Program-made: the position numbers and the translations under genes
Notes under the pieces: model-generated
Told to the model about the DNA's origin: nothing
Database searches by the model: none
Seen by the model: the letters and a program-made list of their open reading frames with translations, nothing else
Assembly (NCBI GenBank): GCA_020248945.1
Contig: JADCGQ010000004.1
Coordinates: forward strand, 248,001 to 312,000
Source: Rubrivivax sp.
GTDB lineage: Bacteria > Pseudomonadota > Gammaproteobacteria > Burkholderiales > Burkholderiaceae_C
Direction of reading: 5' to 3'
DNA length: 64,000 bases
Part shown: positions 51,359-61,846 of the stretch, in pieces
How the letters are laid out: every line of letters begins with the position of its first letter
Position numbering within the stretch: the stretch's first letter is position 1

Positions 51359-52261
51359 TCAGGGCCCGCCATCCGAGGCAGCCGCCTGGTGACCTCGCAG
51401 CGCATCAATGCGGCCTGCGCGAAAGTCCCGCGGAGACATCGCGTAGCGCCGCCGGAACTGTTCGCCGAAGTTGGACAGCGTGGGAAAGCCGCAGGCCTGC
51501 GCGATCTGCGCGATCGGCTCCGGGCCCTGGATCAGGCGCAGGGCCGCCCAGCCGCAGCGCGCATCGTTCACGTACGTGGTGAAACTCTTGCCCACCTCGC
51601 GCCGAAAGAAGCGTCCGAAGGCCGCCGGGCTGACATGCGCCACCGCGGCTGCCTCGTCCACCGACAGCTCATCGGCCAGATGCGACTCGATCCAGCTGAG
51701 CACGCGGTCCATGCGCTGCGGGCTCGGGCCGGCCCGGAACGCTGACGCAGGGGTCGGGGCCCCCGTGGTCGACAACGCACGCAGATCAGCGGCGCCCGCG
51801 AGCAGGCAGCCCAGCACCTCGATGAGCACGGCCACGCGTCGCTGGGCCGTCGACCCGGGCAACCGGGCCAGCAGGCCCTGCACGTCGGTGCGCGTGGGGC
51901 CCAGCACCTCCACGCCGGGTGCGGCCTGGGCCAGCAGCGGGGCCACCGCCTTGAGCTCCGGCAGACCACTGCGCTGCGGCCAGTCGGGCGGAAACTGCAG
52001 CACCGTGGCGGCGCATCCGTGGGCCGACGGCGCGCCCCGGCTGGCCCACAGGTGGGGCGTTTCGCTGCCCACCAGCACCAGGTCGCCGTCGAAGAACGGC
52101 TCCACGCTGTCGCCCACCCAGCGCAGACCCTGACCGCGCTCGATCCAGGTCAGCTCGCAGTGCCCATGGCGGTGCAGGCCACCACGGAACGTGGGGAGTT
52201 CCAGGTGCATGCAACGCAGCGATTCCTCGGTGTGGTGGATCGGCTCGCGGGTGATCCTCAT
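51359..52261 (-). CDS. AraC-family transcriptional regulator with cupin sensor domain
   Basis: A 300-residue regulator. The N-terminal cupin-like sensor reads HRHGHCELTWIERGQGLRWVGD and FDGDLVLVGSETPHLW. The C-terminal AraC domain has two helix-turn-helix motifs: LSVDEAAAVAHVSPAAFGRFFRREVG and PIAQIAQACGFPTLSNFGEQFRRRYAMSPRDFR. The effector is unknown, possibly a sugar because the cupin type often senses carbohydrates. It stands between the OYE gene (same strand) and the divergent glycosidase operon 137 nt away, so it could control either. Confidence 0.92.
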   Translation of the reverse strand: MRITREPIHHTEESLRCMHLELPTFRGGLHRHGHCELTWIERGQGLRWVGDSVEPFFDGDLVLVGSETPHLWASRGAPSAHGCAATVLQFPPDWPQRSGLPELKAVAPLLAQAAPGVEVLGPTRTDVQGLLARLPGSTAQRRVAVLIEVLGCLLAGAADLRALSTTGAPTPASAFRAGPSPQRMDRVLSWIESHLADELSVDEAAAVAHVSPAAFGRFFRREVGKSFTTYVNDARCGWAALRLIQGPEPIAQIAQACGFPTLSNFGEQFRRRYAMSPRDFRAGRIDALRGHQAAASDGGP

Positions 52262-52398
52262 GGTCGGGCCAGGGCGTGAAGGGAACCGGGCTTACCCGGA
52301 AGCAGAAGGTTTGAAAACAGTCATTCAAGGCCCGAGAGCAGGCTGATCGGGGCGCGATTCGTCGCGAGACTACCGGTTTTCATCCGGGATCACCGCCG

Positions 52399-54075
<1,677 letters not shown>

Positions 54076-54096
54076 GCCTTTGCGCCCCTACCCGCC

Positions 54097-54939
54097 ATGA
54101 CCTCCTCAATCGCCAACATGAATCACACCGCCCTCTGGCCCGATCTCGACAGCCCCTACGCCCTGCAGCCCGCGCAGATCGACGCCTTCCGCCGCGACGG
54201 CTGCATCAAGCTCAAGCAGGTGCTCTCGCCCGACACGCTGGCGCACTTCGGGGCCGAGATCACACGCCTGACCATCGACCTCAACACCGAGAGCCGCCCG
54301 CTGGCCGAGCGCAGCACCTACGACCGCGCCTTCCTGCAGGTGATGAACCTGTGGGAACGCAGCGCCCTGGTGGCCCGCTTCGTGATGGGCCAGCGGCTGG
54401 GCCGCATCGCGGCCGAGCTGCTGGCGGTGCGCGGCGTGCGCCTGTACCACGACCAGAGCCTGTACAAGGAACCCGGCGGTGGCATCACGCCGGCTCATGC
54501 CGACCAGTACTACTGGCCGCTGGCCAGCGACCGCACCATCACCGCGTGGATCCCGCTGCAGGCCGTGCCCGCCGAGATGGGCCCGCTGGGCTTCTACGCC
54601 GGCAGCCAGGGCGTGGCCTTCGGGCGCGACCTGGGCATCAGCGACGAGAGCGAGGCCAGGATCAGCGAGAACATGGCCCGCCACGGCTTCCCTTTCGAGG
54701 TGGGGCCCTTCGATCTGGGCGAGTTGAGCTTCCACCTTGGCTGGACCTTCCACAAGGCCGGGCCGAACGTCAGCGACCGGCCGCGCTCGGTGATGACGGT
54801 GATCTACATGGACGCCGACATGCGCCTCGTGCCGGCGCTCAACGCCATCCAGGCCAACGACCGCGACCAGTGGTGCCCCGGGGCGCGCGAGGGCGAGGTC
54901 ATCGCCACGCGCAAGAACCCGGTCATCTGGTCGCGCTGA
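54097..54939 (+). CDS. Phytanoyl-CoA dioxygenase (PhyH) family protein
   Basis: A 280-residue Fe(II)/2-oxoglutarate oxygenase. The iron facial triad is visible: His and Asp in TPAHADQYYW and the distal His in GWTFHKAGPNVSDRPR, with Arg for 2-oxoglutarate. Double-stranded beta-helix strands follow the DIL/VYHDQSLYKEPGG segment. PhyH proteins hydroxylate lipids, small alcohols or natural products; the substrate is unknown. Its position between a glucosidase and an alcohol dehydrogenase suggests hydroxylation, then oxidation, of a glycoside aglycone or sugar, which is speculation. The start could also be the ATG at 54118. Confidence 0.88.
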   Translation: MTSSIANMNHTALWPDLDSPYALQPAQIDAFRRDGCIKLKQVLSPDTLAHFGAEITRLTIDLNTESRPLAERSTYDRAFLQVMNLWERSALVARFVMGQRLGRIAAELLAVRGVRLYHDQSLYKEPGGGITPAHADQYYWPLASDRTITAWIPLQAVPAEMGPLGFYAGSQGVAFGRDLGISDESEARISENMARHGFPFEVGPFDLGELSFHLGWTFHKAGPNVSDRPRSVMTVIYMDADMRLVPALNAIQANDRDQWCPGAREGEVIATRKNPVIWSR

Positions 54940-54950
54940 GCGCGTTGCAC

Positions 54951-56078
54951 ATGCCTGCCAACGAGGTGGAGAGCTACGCCGCCATCGGCGACGGCCGCGG
55001 TGGCTTCGTCATCGAGCCGGTCTCGGTGCGCGCGCCGCTGGCCGGCGAGGTGCGCGTGCGCCTCAAGGCCGCCGGCCTGTGCCACACCGACCACGCCTCG
55101 CTGCACTGGCCGGGCCCGCTGGTGCTGGGGCATGAAGGCGCGGGTGTGGTCGACAGCGTCGGGCCGGGCGTGACGGAACAGCAGCCGCAGTTGCAGCCCG
55201 GCCAGCCCGTGCTGCTGAACTGGGCCATCCCCTGCGGCCGCTGCCCGCAGTGCCGGCGCGGGCGTGGCTCGCTGTGCGAGCGCACGCATGGCGTCGACGC
55301 CACGCTGGGCAGCAGCGCGCCGGCCCCAGGCCACACGCGCTGGCGCGGGCAGCCGGTGGAGCGCTCGTTCAAGCTCGGCACCTTTGCCCATCACACGCTG
55401 GTGCGCGCCGAGGCGCTGACCGTGCTGCCCGCGCAGCTGCCCGCGCGCCACGCCTGCATCCTGGGCTGCGGCGTGATGACCGGCGTGGGCGCGGCCGTCA
55501 ACGTGGCACAGGTGCAGCCCGGCGACACGGTGGCCGTGGTGGGCTGCGGCGGCGTGGGCCTGAGCGTGGTGCAAGGCGCGCGGCTGGCGGGTGCGGCCCG
55601 CATCATCGCCATCGACCGCCGGCCCGCGGCCTTGCAGCGCGCCGTGGCCCTGGGGGCGACGCACACGCTGGAACCCGCGGCCGACGATCTCGACTCCTCG
55701 CAGCTGGCCGCTGCCGTGCGCGCACTGACCGAGGGCCGCGGCGCCGACCACGCCTTCGAGGCCACCGGCGTGGCCGCGCTGGCCTTCCTGCCGCTGAAGC
55801 TGTGCCGAAACGGCGGCAACGCCGTGCAGCTGAGCGGCGCGCATGGCCCCGTGAGCGTGGAGATGCCGCAGTTCTGGTGGGACAAGCGCTACCTGGTGCC
55901 GCTGTACGGCGGCTGCCAGCCGGAGCGCGACTTCCCGCGCCTGTTCGACTGGGCCGCGCGCGGCCAGCTGCAGCTCGACAGCCTGGTCACGCACACCTAC
56001 CGCCTGGGCGAACTGGGCCGGGCGATGGACGACATGCTCGCCGGCCGCAGCGCCAAGGGCGTGATCCTGTTCGACTGA
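54951..56078 (+). CDS. Zinc-dependent alcohol dehydrogenase (class III-like)
   Basis: A 375-residue MDR dehydrogenase. Catalytic zinc ligands: Cys in GLCHTDH, His-Glu in LGHEGAGVV and Cys in ILGCGVMTG. Structural zinc cysteines: CGRCPQCRRGRGSLC. The NAD site is VAVVGCGGVGLSVVQ. SLCERTHG and GTFAHHTLV resemble glutathione-dependent formaldehyde dehydrogenase relatives. A formaldehyde route would fit the esterase gene that follows (S-formylglutathione hydrolase-like), but substrate specificity cannot be read. ATG start at 54951, 11 nt after the PhyH gene. Confidence 0.9.
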   Translation: MPANEVESYAAIGDGRGGFVIEPVSVRAPLAGEVRVRLKAAGLCHTDHASLHWPGPLVLGHEGAGVVDSVGPGVTEQQPQLQPGQPVLLNWAIPCGRCPQCRRGRGSLCERTHGVDATLGSSAPAPGHTRWRGQPVERSFKLGTFAHHTLVRAEALTVLPAQLPARHACILGCGVMTGVGAAVNVAQVQPGDTVAVVGCGGVGLSVVQGARLAGAARIIAIDRRPAALQRAVALGATHTLEPAADDLDSSQLAAAVRALTEGRGADHAFEATGVAALAFLPLKLCRNGGNAVQLSGAHGPVSVEMPQFWWDKRYLVPLYGGCQPERDFPRLFDWAARGQLQLDSLVTHTYRLGELGRAMDDMLAGRSAKGVILFD

Positions 56079-56089
56079 CCGGACCCACG

Positions 56090-56901
56090 ATGTTCCGCAC
56101 CCTCGAAGTCTCCGACCCGGCGCTGTCGCCCCCTGGCCTGCGCTTCGTCACCGTCAAGAGCGCGGCGCTCGGCCAGCGGGCCGATGTGCTGCTGTTCGTG
56201 CCGCCGCAAGCCGCTGCGCTGCCCGACGTGCCGCTGGTGCTGCTGCTGCACGGCGTGTACGGCTCGCACTGGGCCTGGGCCTTCCAGGGCGGCGCGCACC
56301 TCACCGCGCAGCGGCTCATCGATGCGGGCGCCATCCCGCCGCTGGTGCTGGCCATGCCCAGCGACGGCCTTTGGGGTGACGGCTCGGGCTACGTGGCCCA
56401 CGCCGAGCAGGACTTCGAACGCTGGATCGTCGACGAGGTGCCGGCCGCCACGCGCGCCGCCTGCAGCGCGTGCAGCGAGGCGTCGCCGCTCTTCATCGCG
56501 GGCCTGAGCATGGGGGGCTTCGGCGCGCTGCGGCTGGCCGGCCGGCACCCGACGCGCTTCGTGGCAGCGGCCGGGCACTCGTCGGTGACCGAAGCCGCGC
56601 AGCTCGATGCGCTGATCGCCGAGACCCGCGCCGGATGGGTCCGCACGCCGGCCGACCACAGCGTCATCGCCTCGCTCCGCGGCGCTTCCGCACCGTTGCC
56701 CGCATGCGCTTCGATTGCGGGCGCGACGACCCCTTCATCGGTGCCAACCGCCAGCTGCACGCCGAACTGCAGGCCGCCGGCATCGCGCACGGGTACGCCG
56801 AACACGACGGCGGCCACGGCTGGGCCTACTGGGCGCAGCACCTCGAAGACACGCTGCGCTTCTTCGGCCAGACCCTCACGAACCGGAACCCGACACCATG
56901 A
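56090..56901 (+). pseudogene. Alpha/beta-hydrolase esterase (EstD type), frameshifted
   Basis: The first part (about 200 residues in the frame of the ATG at 56090) has LVLLLHGVYGSHWAWAFQGGAH, the nucleophile elbow IAGLSMGGFGALRLAGRHP and GWVRTPADHSVIASL. The conserved C-terminal part, MRFDCGRDDPFIGANRQLH through the catalytic His in EHDGGHGWAYW to LRFFGQTL, is in a different frame (-1) and ends at 56901. The break lies near 56697-56703, where one inserted base after TTGCCC would restore PLPxMRFDCG. Either the gene is dead by a one-base deletion or this is a sequencing error; both halves are otherwise well preserved. The second half ends in ATGA overlapping the GH92 start. Confidence 0.8.
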
Positions 56902-59090
56902 ACCTGTGGGTGCAGAGTCTGCTGGCGCTCGCGCTGGCCGTGGTCGCCACCGCCAGCACGGCCGCGGGCCGCGGCGACCACACGCGCCATGTCGACCCCT
57001 TCATCGGCACCGACGGCACCGGCCACGTCACCCCGGCCGCGATGGTGCCCTTCGGCATGGTGGCCCCCGGCCCCGACAACGCCGACCGGGGCTGGAGCTA
57101 CAGCAGCGGCTACCAGTACCGCGCGCCACGCATCCTGGGCTTCTCCAACACGCACATCAGCGGCGCCGGCATCCCCGAGCTGGGCGACGTGCTGCTGATG
57201 CCCGCCGCCGGCACGCGCTGGTCGGCGCAAAGCACCGACTTCTCGGCCGCTCCCGACAAGAAGACCGAGAGCGCGCGCCCTGGCGTCTACCGCGTCACGC
57301 TGCCCGGCCACGGCGTGCGCGTGGAGCTCACCGCCACGCAGCGCGTGGCCGTGCACCGCTACACCTTCACGCAGGCCGGCCGCGTGCAGGTGCTGGTCGA
57401 TCTGCAGCACGGGTTGCTGTTCGGCGACGGGCCGCGCGTCACGCAGGCCAGCTCCAGCGTGGACGAAGCGCGCGGTGAGCTCACCGGCACCACGCATTCG
57501 AAGAACTGGGTCGCGCGCGAAGCCTCGTTCATCGTGCGCTTCGATCGGCCCATCGCGCGCGTGACGACGCTGCCGCCCCGCCCAGGCGACAAGGCCGCGC
57601 GCTATGTGCTCGACTTCGACCTGGCGGCGGGCCGCGTGCTGCACGCCCGCGTCGCGCTGTCCACGGTGGATGTCGATGGCGCGCGCCGCAACCTGGCGGT
57701 GGACGAGGCCCAGCCCTTCGACGCCGTGCGCGCCGCTGCCGATGCGCAGTGGCAGGCGCTGCTCGCGCGCATCCAGATCGACGCCGACGAGCGCTTCAAG
57801 ACCATCTTCTTCTCGGCGCTCTACCGCACGCTGCTGCACCCCAGCGACATCGCCGACGCCGACGGCCGCGTGCGCGGCCCCACGGGCGAGGTGATGGCAG
57901 CGCCCGGCGGCGCGTACTACAGCACCCTGAGCCTGTGGGACACCTTCCGCGGCGTGCATCCGCTCTTCACGCTGCTGGTGCCCGAGCGCGTGCCGGGCTT
58001 CATCAACACGATGCTGGCCCACCACCGCGCGATGGGCTACCTGCCGTTGTGGACGGCCTGGGGCCGCGAGACGCACACGATGATCGGCAACCCGGCGCTG
58101 CCCGTCATCGCCGACGCGGTGGCCAAGGGCTTGCATCGCCAGGGTGCAGGCTTCGACCTGCAGGCCGCGCTGCAGGCGATGGTCGAGACCTCCACACGGC
58201 CGCGGCCGAACGCACCCGAGTGGGCGCATCGCAGCTGGGACGTCTACGAGCAGTTCGGCTACATCCCGCTGGACAAGATCGGCAACGAGTCGGTGAGCAA
58301 GACGCTGGAGCTCGGCATCGGCGACGACGCCGTGGCCCGCGTGGCGCGCGCCGCAGGCCAGCCCGACGTGGCCGAGCGCTTCGCACGCCGTGCCCAGGGC
58401 TGGCGCCAGCTGTGGGACGCCCAGACGCAGATGATGCGTGGCAAGGACAGCGCCGGCCGCTGGCGCGAGCCCTTCGACCCGCTGGTGCCCACGAGCCCGA
58501 TGAACAACCCCGGCGACTACACCGAGGCCAACGCCTGGCAGTACACGCTGACGCCGGCGCTGCACGACCCAGCCGGCCTGGTGGCGCAGATGGGCGGCCC
58601 GGCCGCCTTCGAGGCCTGGCTGGACCGCTTCTTCAGCGTGCAGGCCCCGGGCGCCAACAAGCACCTGGGGCAGGAAGCGCTGATCGGCCAGTACGCCCAT
58701 GGCAACGAGCCCAGCCATCACATTGCTTACCTCTACGCCTGGACGGCCGCGCCCCAGAAGGTCCACGCGCTGATCCGCCGCATCGCGCGCAGCTTCTACG
58801 GCAGCGGGCCCGACGGCATCATCGGCAACGACGACTGCGGGCAGATGAGTGCGTGGCTGGTGCTGTCCACGCTGGGCTTCTACCCGGTGGTGCCGGCCTC
58901 CGGCAACTACGTGGCCGGCACGCCGCTGGTGCGCCGCGCCACGCTGGCGCGGGCCGATGGCACGCGGCTCACCATCGTGCCCGGCCGGCGCCCCGGCGTG
59001 TGGCTGGACGGGCAGCGCATGGATCCGAGAGCCCTGCCGCACGCCGCGCTGCTGCAGGCGCGCCAACTCGAAGTGGGAGCCGCGCGATGA
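56898..59090 (+). CDS. Exported GH92 alpha-mannosidase
   Basis: A 730-residue glycoside hydrolase with a signal peptide (MNLWVQSLLALALAVVATASTAAG). Family blocks: VDPFIGTDGTGHVTPAAMVPFGMV at the start of the beta domain, GFSNTHISGAGIPELGDVLLMP, then in the catalytic barrel YYSTLSLWDTFRGVHPL, YTEANAWQYTL, GNEPSHHIAYLY and GIIGNDDCGQMSAWLVLSTLGFYPV. These match GH92, calcium-dependent inverting alpha-mannosidases that trim alpha-1,2 or related mannose linkages. It acts outside the cytosol. The start overlaps the preceding esterase remnant by 4 nt and its stop overlaps the next gene by 4 nt. Confidence 0.93.
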   Translation: MNLWVQSLLALALAVVATASTAAGRGDHTRHVDPFIGTDGTGHVTPAAMVPFGMVAPGPDNADRGWSYSSGYQYRAPRILGFSNTHISGAGIPELGDVLLMPAAGTRWSAQSTDFSAAPDKKTESARPGVYRVTLPGHGVRVELTATQRVAVHRYTFTQAGRVQVLVDLQHGLLFGDGPRVTQASSSVDEARGELTGTTHSKNWVAREASFIVRFDRPIARVTTLPPRPGDKAARYVLDFDLAAGRVLHARVALSTVDVDGARRNLAVDEAQPFDAVRAAADAQWQALLARIQIDADERFKTIFFSALYRTLLHPSDIADADGRVRGPTGEVMAAPGGAYYSTLSLWDTFRGVHPLFTLLVPERVPGFINTMLAHHRAMGYLPLWTAWGRETHTMIGNPALPVIADAVAKGLHRQGAGFDLQAALQAMVETSTRPRPNAPEWAHRSWDVYEQFGYIPLDKIGNESVSKTLELGIGDDAVARVARAAGQPDVAERFARRAQGWRQLWDAQTQMMRGKDSAGRWREPFDPLVPTSPMNNPGDYTEANAWQYTLTPALHDPAGLVAQMGGPAAFEAWLDRFFSVQAPGANKHLGQEALIGQYAHGNEPSHHIAYLYAWTAAPQKVHALIRRIARSFYGSGPDGIIGNDDCGQMSAWLVLSTLGFYPVVPASGNYVAGTPLVRRATLARADGTRLTIVPGRRPGVWLDGQRMDPRALPHAALLQARQLEVGAAR

Positions 59091-61765
59091 ACAAGCACTG
59101 GCAAGCCCTTCTCGCCGGGGCCCTGCTGGCGGCCACCGTGCTGCCCGCGGCCGCGCAGCAGCGCGGCGGCAACCCACCCCAGTCCGCGCCACAGCGCGGC
59201 CTGAAGCTGCACGTGCCCTCGCCCGACTGGCGCGACCAGGTCATCTACTTCGTGCTCACCGACCGCTTCGACGACGGCAACCCGCGCAACAACGACCAGG
59301 GCCTGGGCGAGCACGACGCGCGCGACGGCAACAAGTACAGCGGCGGCGACATCGAAGGCATCCGCCGCCGGCTCGACTACATCCAGGCCTTGGGCGCCAC
59401 GGGCGTGTGGCTGACGCCCCCGGTGCTGAACCAGTGGCACGACACCACGCACGGCTTCTGGGGCTACCACGGCTACTGGGCCAGCCACTTCAAGCGCATG
59501 GACCCACACGTGGGCACGCTCGCCGACTACCAGCGCCTGTCGGATGCGCTGCACCGTCGCGGGATGTATCTGGTGCAGGACGTGGTGGTCAACCACACCG
59601 GCAACTTCTTCAGTTGTGGCCCCGGCTGGCGTGCCGACGACCCCACGGCCGACTTTCGCCCCAACACCGGCTCGCGCCCCATGCTGCGGCCGCTGCAGGC
59701 GCCCTTCCACCTGAACGACCCGCGCCGCGCCGAAGACCGCCGCGCCGGCATCTACCACTGGACGCCGGACATCCGCGACGTGACGGTGCGCGACGAGGAG
59801 ATGAACTTCCAGACCTCGGGCCTGGACGACCTGAACACCGAGAACCCGCGCGTGCGCCGCGCGCTGCGCGACAGCTTCGGCTACTGGGTGCGCGAGGTGG
59901 GCGTCGATGCCTTCCGCATCGACACCGCGTACCACGTGCCGCCCGGGTTCTTCGAGGACTTCCTCTACGCCACCGACCCGAAGGCGCCGGGCGTGGCGCT
60001 GGTGGCGCGGCGCACCGGCCGCAAGGACTTCTTCGCCTTCGGCGAAGGCTTCGGCATCGACGCCCCGGGGCAGACGCGCTACACGCGCAAGCTGGAGAGC
60101 TACATCCGCGGCGAAGCGGGGCAGCAGCGTCTGGGCGGCATGCTCAACTTCCCGCTCTACGCGGGCCTCGTGGACGTGTTCGCGCGCGGCCGCGCGCCGG
60201 CCGAGCTGCAGCGCCGCGTGCAGGACATGGTGGCCGCCGATGCGCGTGGCATCGACCCGCGGCGCCTGCCCAGCTTCATCGACAACCACGACCTCGACCG
60301 CTGGCTGGCCGTGAGCGGCGAGCCCGCCATGAAGCAGGCGCTGCTGGCGCTGATGACGCTGCCCGGCATCCCGGTGCTGTACTACGGCACCGAGCAGGGG
60401 CTGGTGGAACAACGTGCCTCGATGTTCGCGGCCGGCTGGGGCTCGGGCGGGCGCGACCGCTTCGACACGCAGGCGCTGCTGTTCCGCTACACACAGGCCG
60501 CGGTGGCGTTGCGCAAGGCGCACCGCGGCTTCTCGCGCGCGCTGCCGCAGCCGCTGCAGGCCGGCGGCGCCGGGCCGGGCGTGCTGGCCTGGCGCAACGT
60601 GCACGAGGGGCAGGCGCGCATCGTGCTGTTCAACACGGCTGATGCGCCGCGCTTCGCCGACAACCTGGAGGTCGGCGCGCCCCGGGCGCGGCTGCGGCGG
60701 CTGTTCGACATCCACGCCGACACGCCCGCAGCACTGCCGCCGGAGCTGCAGGCCGATGCCCAGGGCCGCCTGCACCTGAGCCTGCCGCCGCGCAGCGGCA
60801 CGGTGTGGGCCGTGGAAGCCGCCGCGGCGCCGGCAGGGCCGGCCATCACCCAGCGCCCGACGCTCGACGCCCTGCCCACCGAGGCGGCGCAAGGTGACTT
60901 CGACATCACCGGCCGCGCCGCGCCCGGTGCGCTGCTGGACGTGGTCGTCGACGGCGATGCCGCTCGCGCCCAGCGCGTGGTGGCCGCAACCGACGGCCGC
61001 TTCAGCGCCCGCATCGACACCCGCCGCATGACCGACCCGGCCCTGCTGCACCGCGTGGTGCTGCGCGCAGCCGGCAGCGGCACGCCGCTTGAGGCCAGCG
61101 TGAGCGAGGCCGCCACCTTCCGTGTGGCGCTGCCCTGGCGCGTGCTGGCCGACGTGCCGCAGGCCCCGATTCACGACGGCGCCGGCGGCGGCCTGCAAGG
61201 CCGCTACGTCTACCCCACGCACGAGAGCTACACCCGCCAGATGGACCTGCGGCGCACGCGCGTGCTGTCGGCCGGCGGCGCACTGCGCCTCGAACTGGAG
61301 ATGGCCGACCTCACACGCGTCTGGGGCCCGGCCAACGGCTTCGACCACGTGGCCTTCTCGGTCTTCATCGAGCTGCCCGGCCGCAGCGACGGCGCCCGCG
61401 CGATGCCGGGCCAGGATGCCGAGCTGCCCCAGGGCATGCGCTGGCACCTGCGGTTGCGCGCGCACGGCTGGAGCAATGCGCTGTTCGGGCCCGAAGGCGC
61501 GGATGCCCGTGCCGACGGCCGCAGCATCACCCCCGCCGCCAAGATCAGCAGCGACGCCGCAGCGCGCACCGTGCGCTTCACCATCCCCAGCGAGGCCCTG
61601 GGCGACCCCGCCACCTTGAGCGGCGCCCGCGTGTTCGTCAGCACCTGGGACTGGGACGGCGGCTGGCGCCCGCTGGCGCGCGAGGCCGGCAGCTTCATCG
61701 TCGGTGGCGGCGACCCGAACGCGCCCAAGCTGTGGAGCGCCAGCCCCGTGATCACACTGCCCTGA
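59087..61765 (+). CDS. Exported multidomain GH13 alpha-amylase-type enzyme
   Basis: An 892-residue protein. A signal peptide (MNKHWQALLAGALLAATVLPAAAQ) is followed by a GH13 barrel to about residue 500: DVVVNHTG, nucleophile Asp279 in FRIDTAYH, acid Glu320 in FGEGFG and Asp402 in FIDNHDLDRW. A C-terminal beta domain (about 500-585), an Ig-like module (about 590-685; GDFDITGRAAPGALLDVVVDG) and a final domain (about 690-890; GRYVYPTHESYTRQMDLRRTRV and NGFDHVAFSVFIELP) resembling the C-terminal carbohydrate-binding part of glucodextranases complete it. It probably cuts starch-like polymers outside the cell. Start ATG overlaps the GH92 stop (ATGA). Confidence 0.9.
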   Translation: MNKHWQALLAGALLAATVLPAAAQQRGGNPPQSAPQRGLKLHVPSPDWRDQVIYFVLTDRFDDGNPRNNDQGLGEHDARDGNKYSGGDIEGIRRRLDYIQALGATGVWLTPPVLNQWHDTTHGFWGYHGYWASHFKRMDPHVGTLADYQRLSDALHRRGMYLVQDVVVNHTGNFFSCGPGWRADDPTADFRPNTGSRPMLRPLQAPFHLNDPRRAEDRRAGIYHWTPDIRDVTVRDEEMNFQTSGLDDLNTENPRVRRALRDSFGYWVREVGVDAFRIDTAYHVPPGFFEDFLYATDPKAPGVALVARRTGRKDFFAFGEGFGIDAPGQTRYTRKLESYIRGEAGQQRLGGMLNFPLYAGLVDVFARGRAPAELQRRVQDMVAADARGIDPRRLPSFIDNHDLDRWLAVSGEPAMKQALLALMTLPGIPVLYYGTEQGLVEQRASMFAAGWGSGGRDRFDTQALLFRYTQAAVALRKAHRGFSRALPQPLQAGGAGPGVLAWRNVHEGQARIVLFNTADAPRFADNLEVGAPRARLRRLFDIHADTPAALPPELQADAQGRLHLSLPPRSGTVWAVEAAAAPAGPAITQRPTLDALPTEAAQGDFDITGRAAPGALLDVVVDGDAARAQRVVAATDGRFSARIDTRRMTDPALLHRVVLRAAGSGTPLEASVSEAATFRVALPWRVLADVPQAPIHDGAGGGLQGRYVYPTHESYTRQMDLRRTRVLSAGGALRLELEMADLTRVWGPANGFDHVAFSVFIELPGRSDGARAMPGQDAELPQGMRWHLRLRAHGWSNALFGPEGADARADGRSITPAAKISSDAAARTVRFTIPSEALGDPATLSGARVFVSTWDWDGGWRPLAREAGSFIVGGGDPNAPKLWSASPVITLP

Positions 61766-61802
61766 ACGCGCCCGGGGCCCGATGGCGCCCAGAAGGTGGC
61801 GA

Positions 61803-61829
61803 GCGGCGGGCTCGCTCAGAGCCCGCCGC
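61803..61829. terminator. Strong hairpin between convergent genes
   Basis: GCGGCGGGCTC-GCTCA-GAGCCCGCCGC is a perfect 11-bp stem with a 5-nt loop, 37 nt after the GH13 stop and 17 nt after the PPIase gene coming from the right. No T-run follows, but the stem is very stable and its position between converging genes suggests a bidirectional transcription end. Confidence 0.55.
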
Positions 61830-61846
61830 CCAGGCTGCAACCGGTG

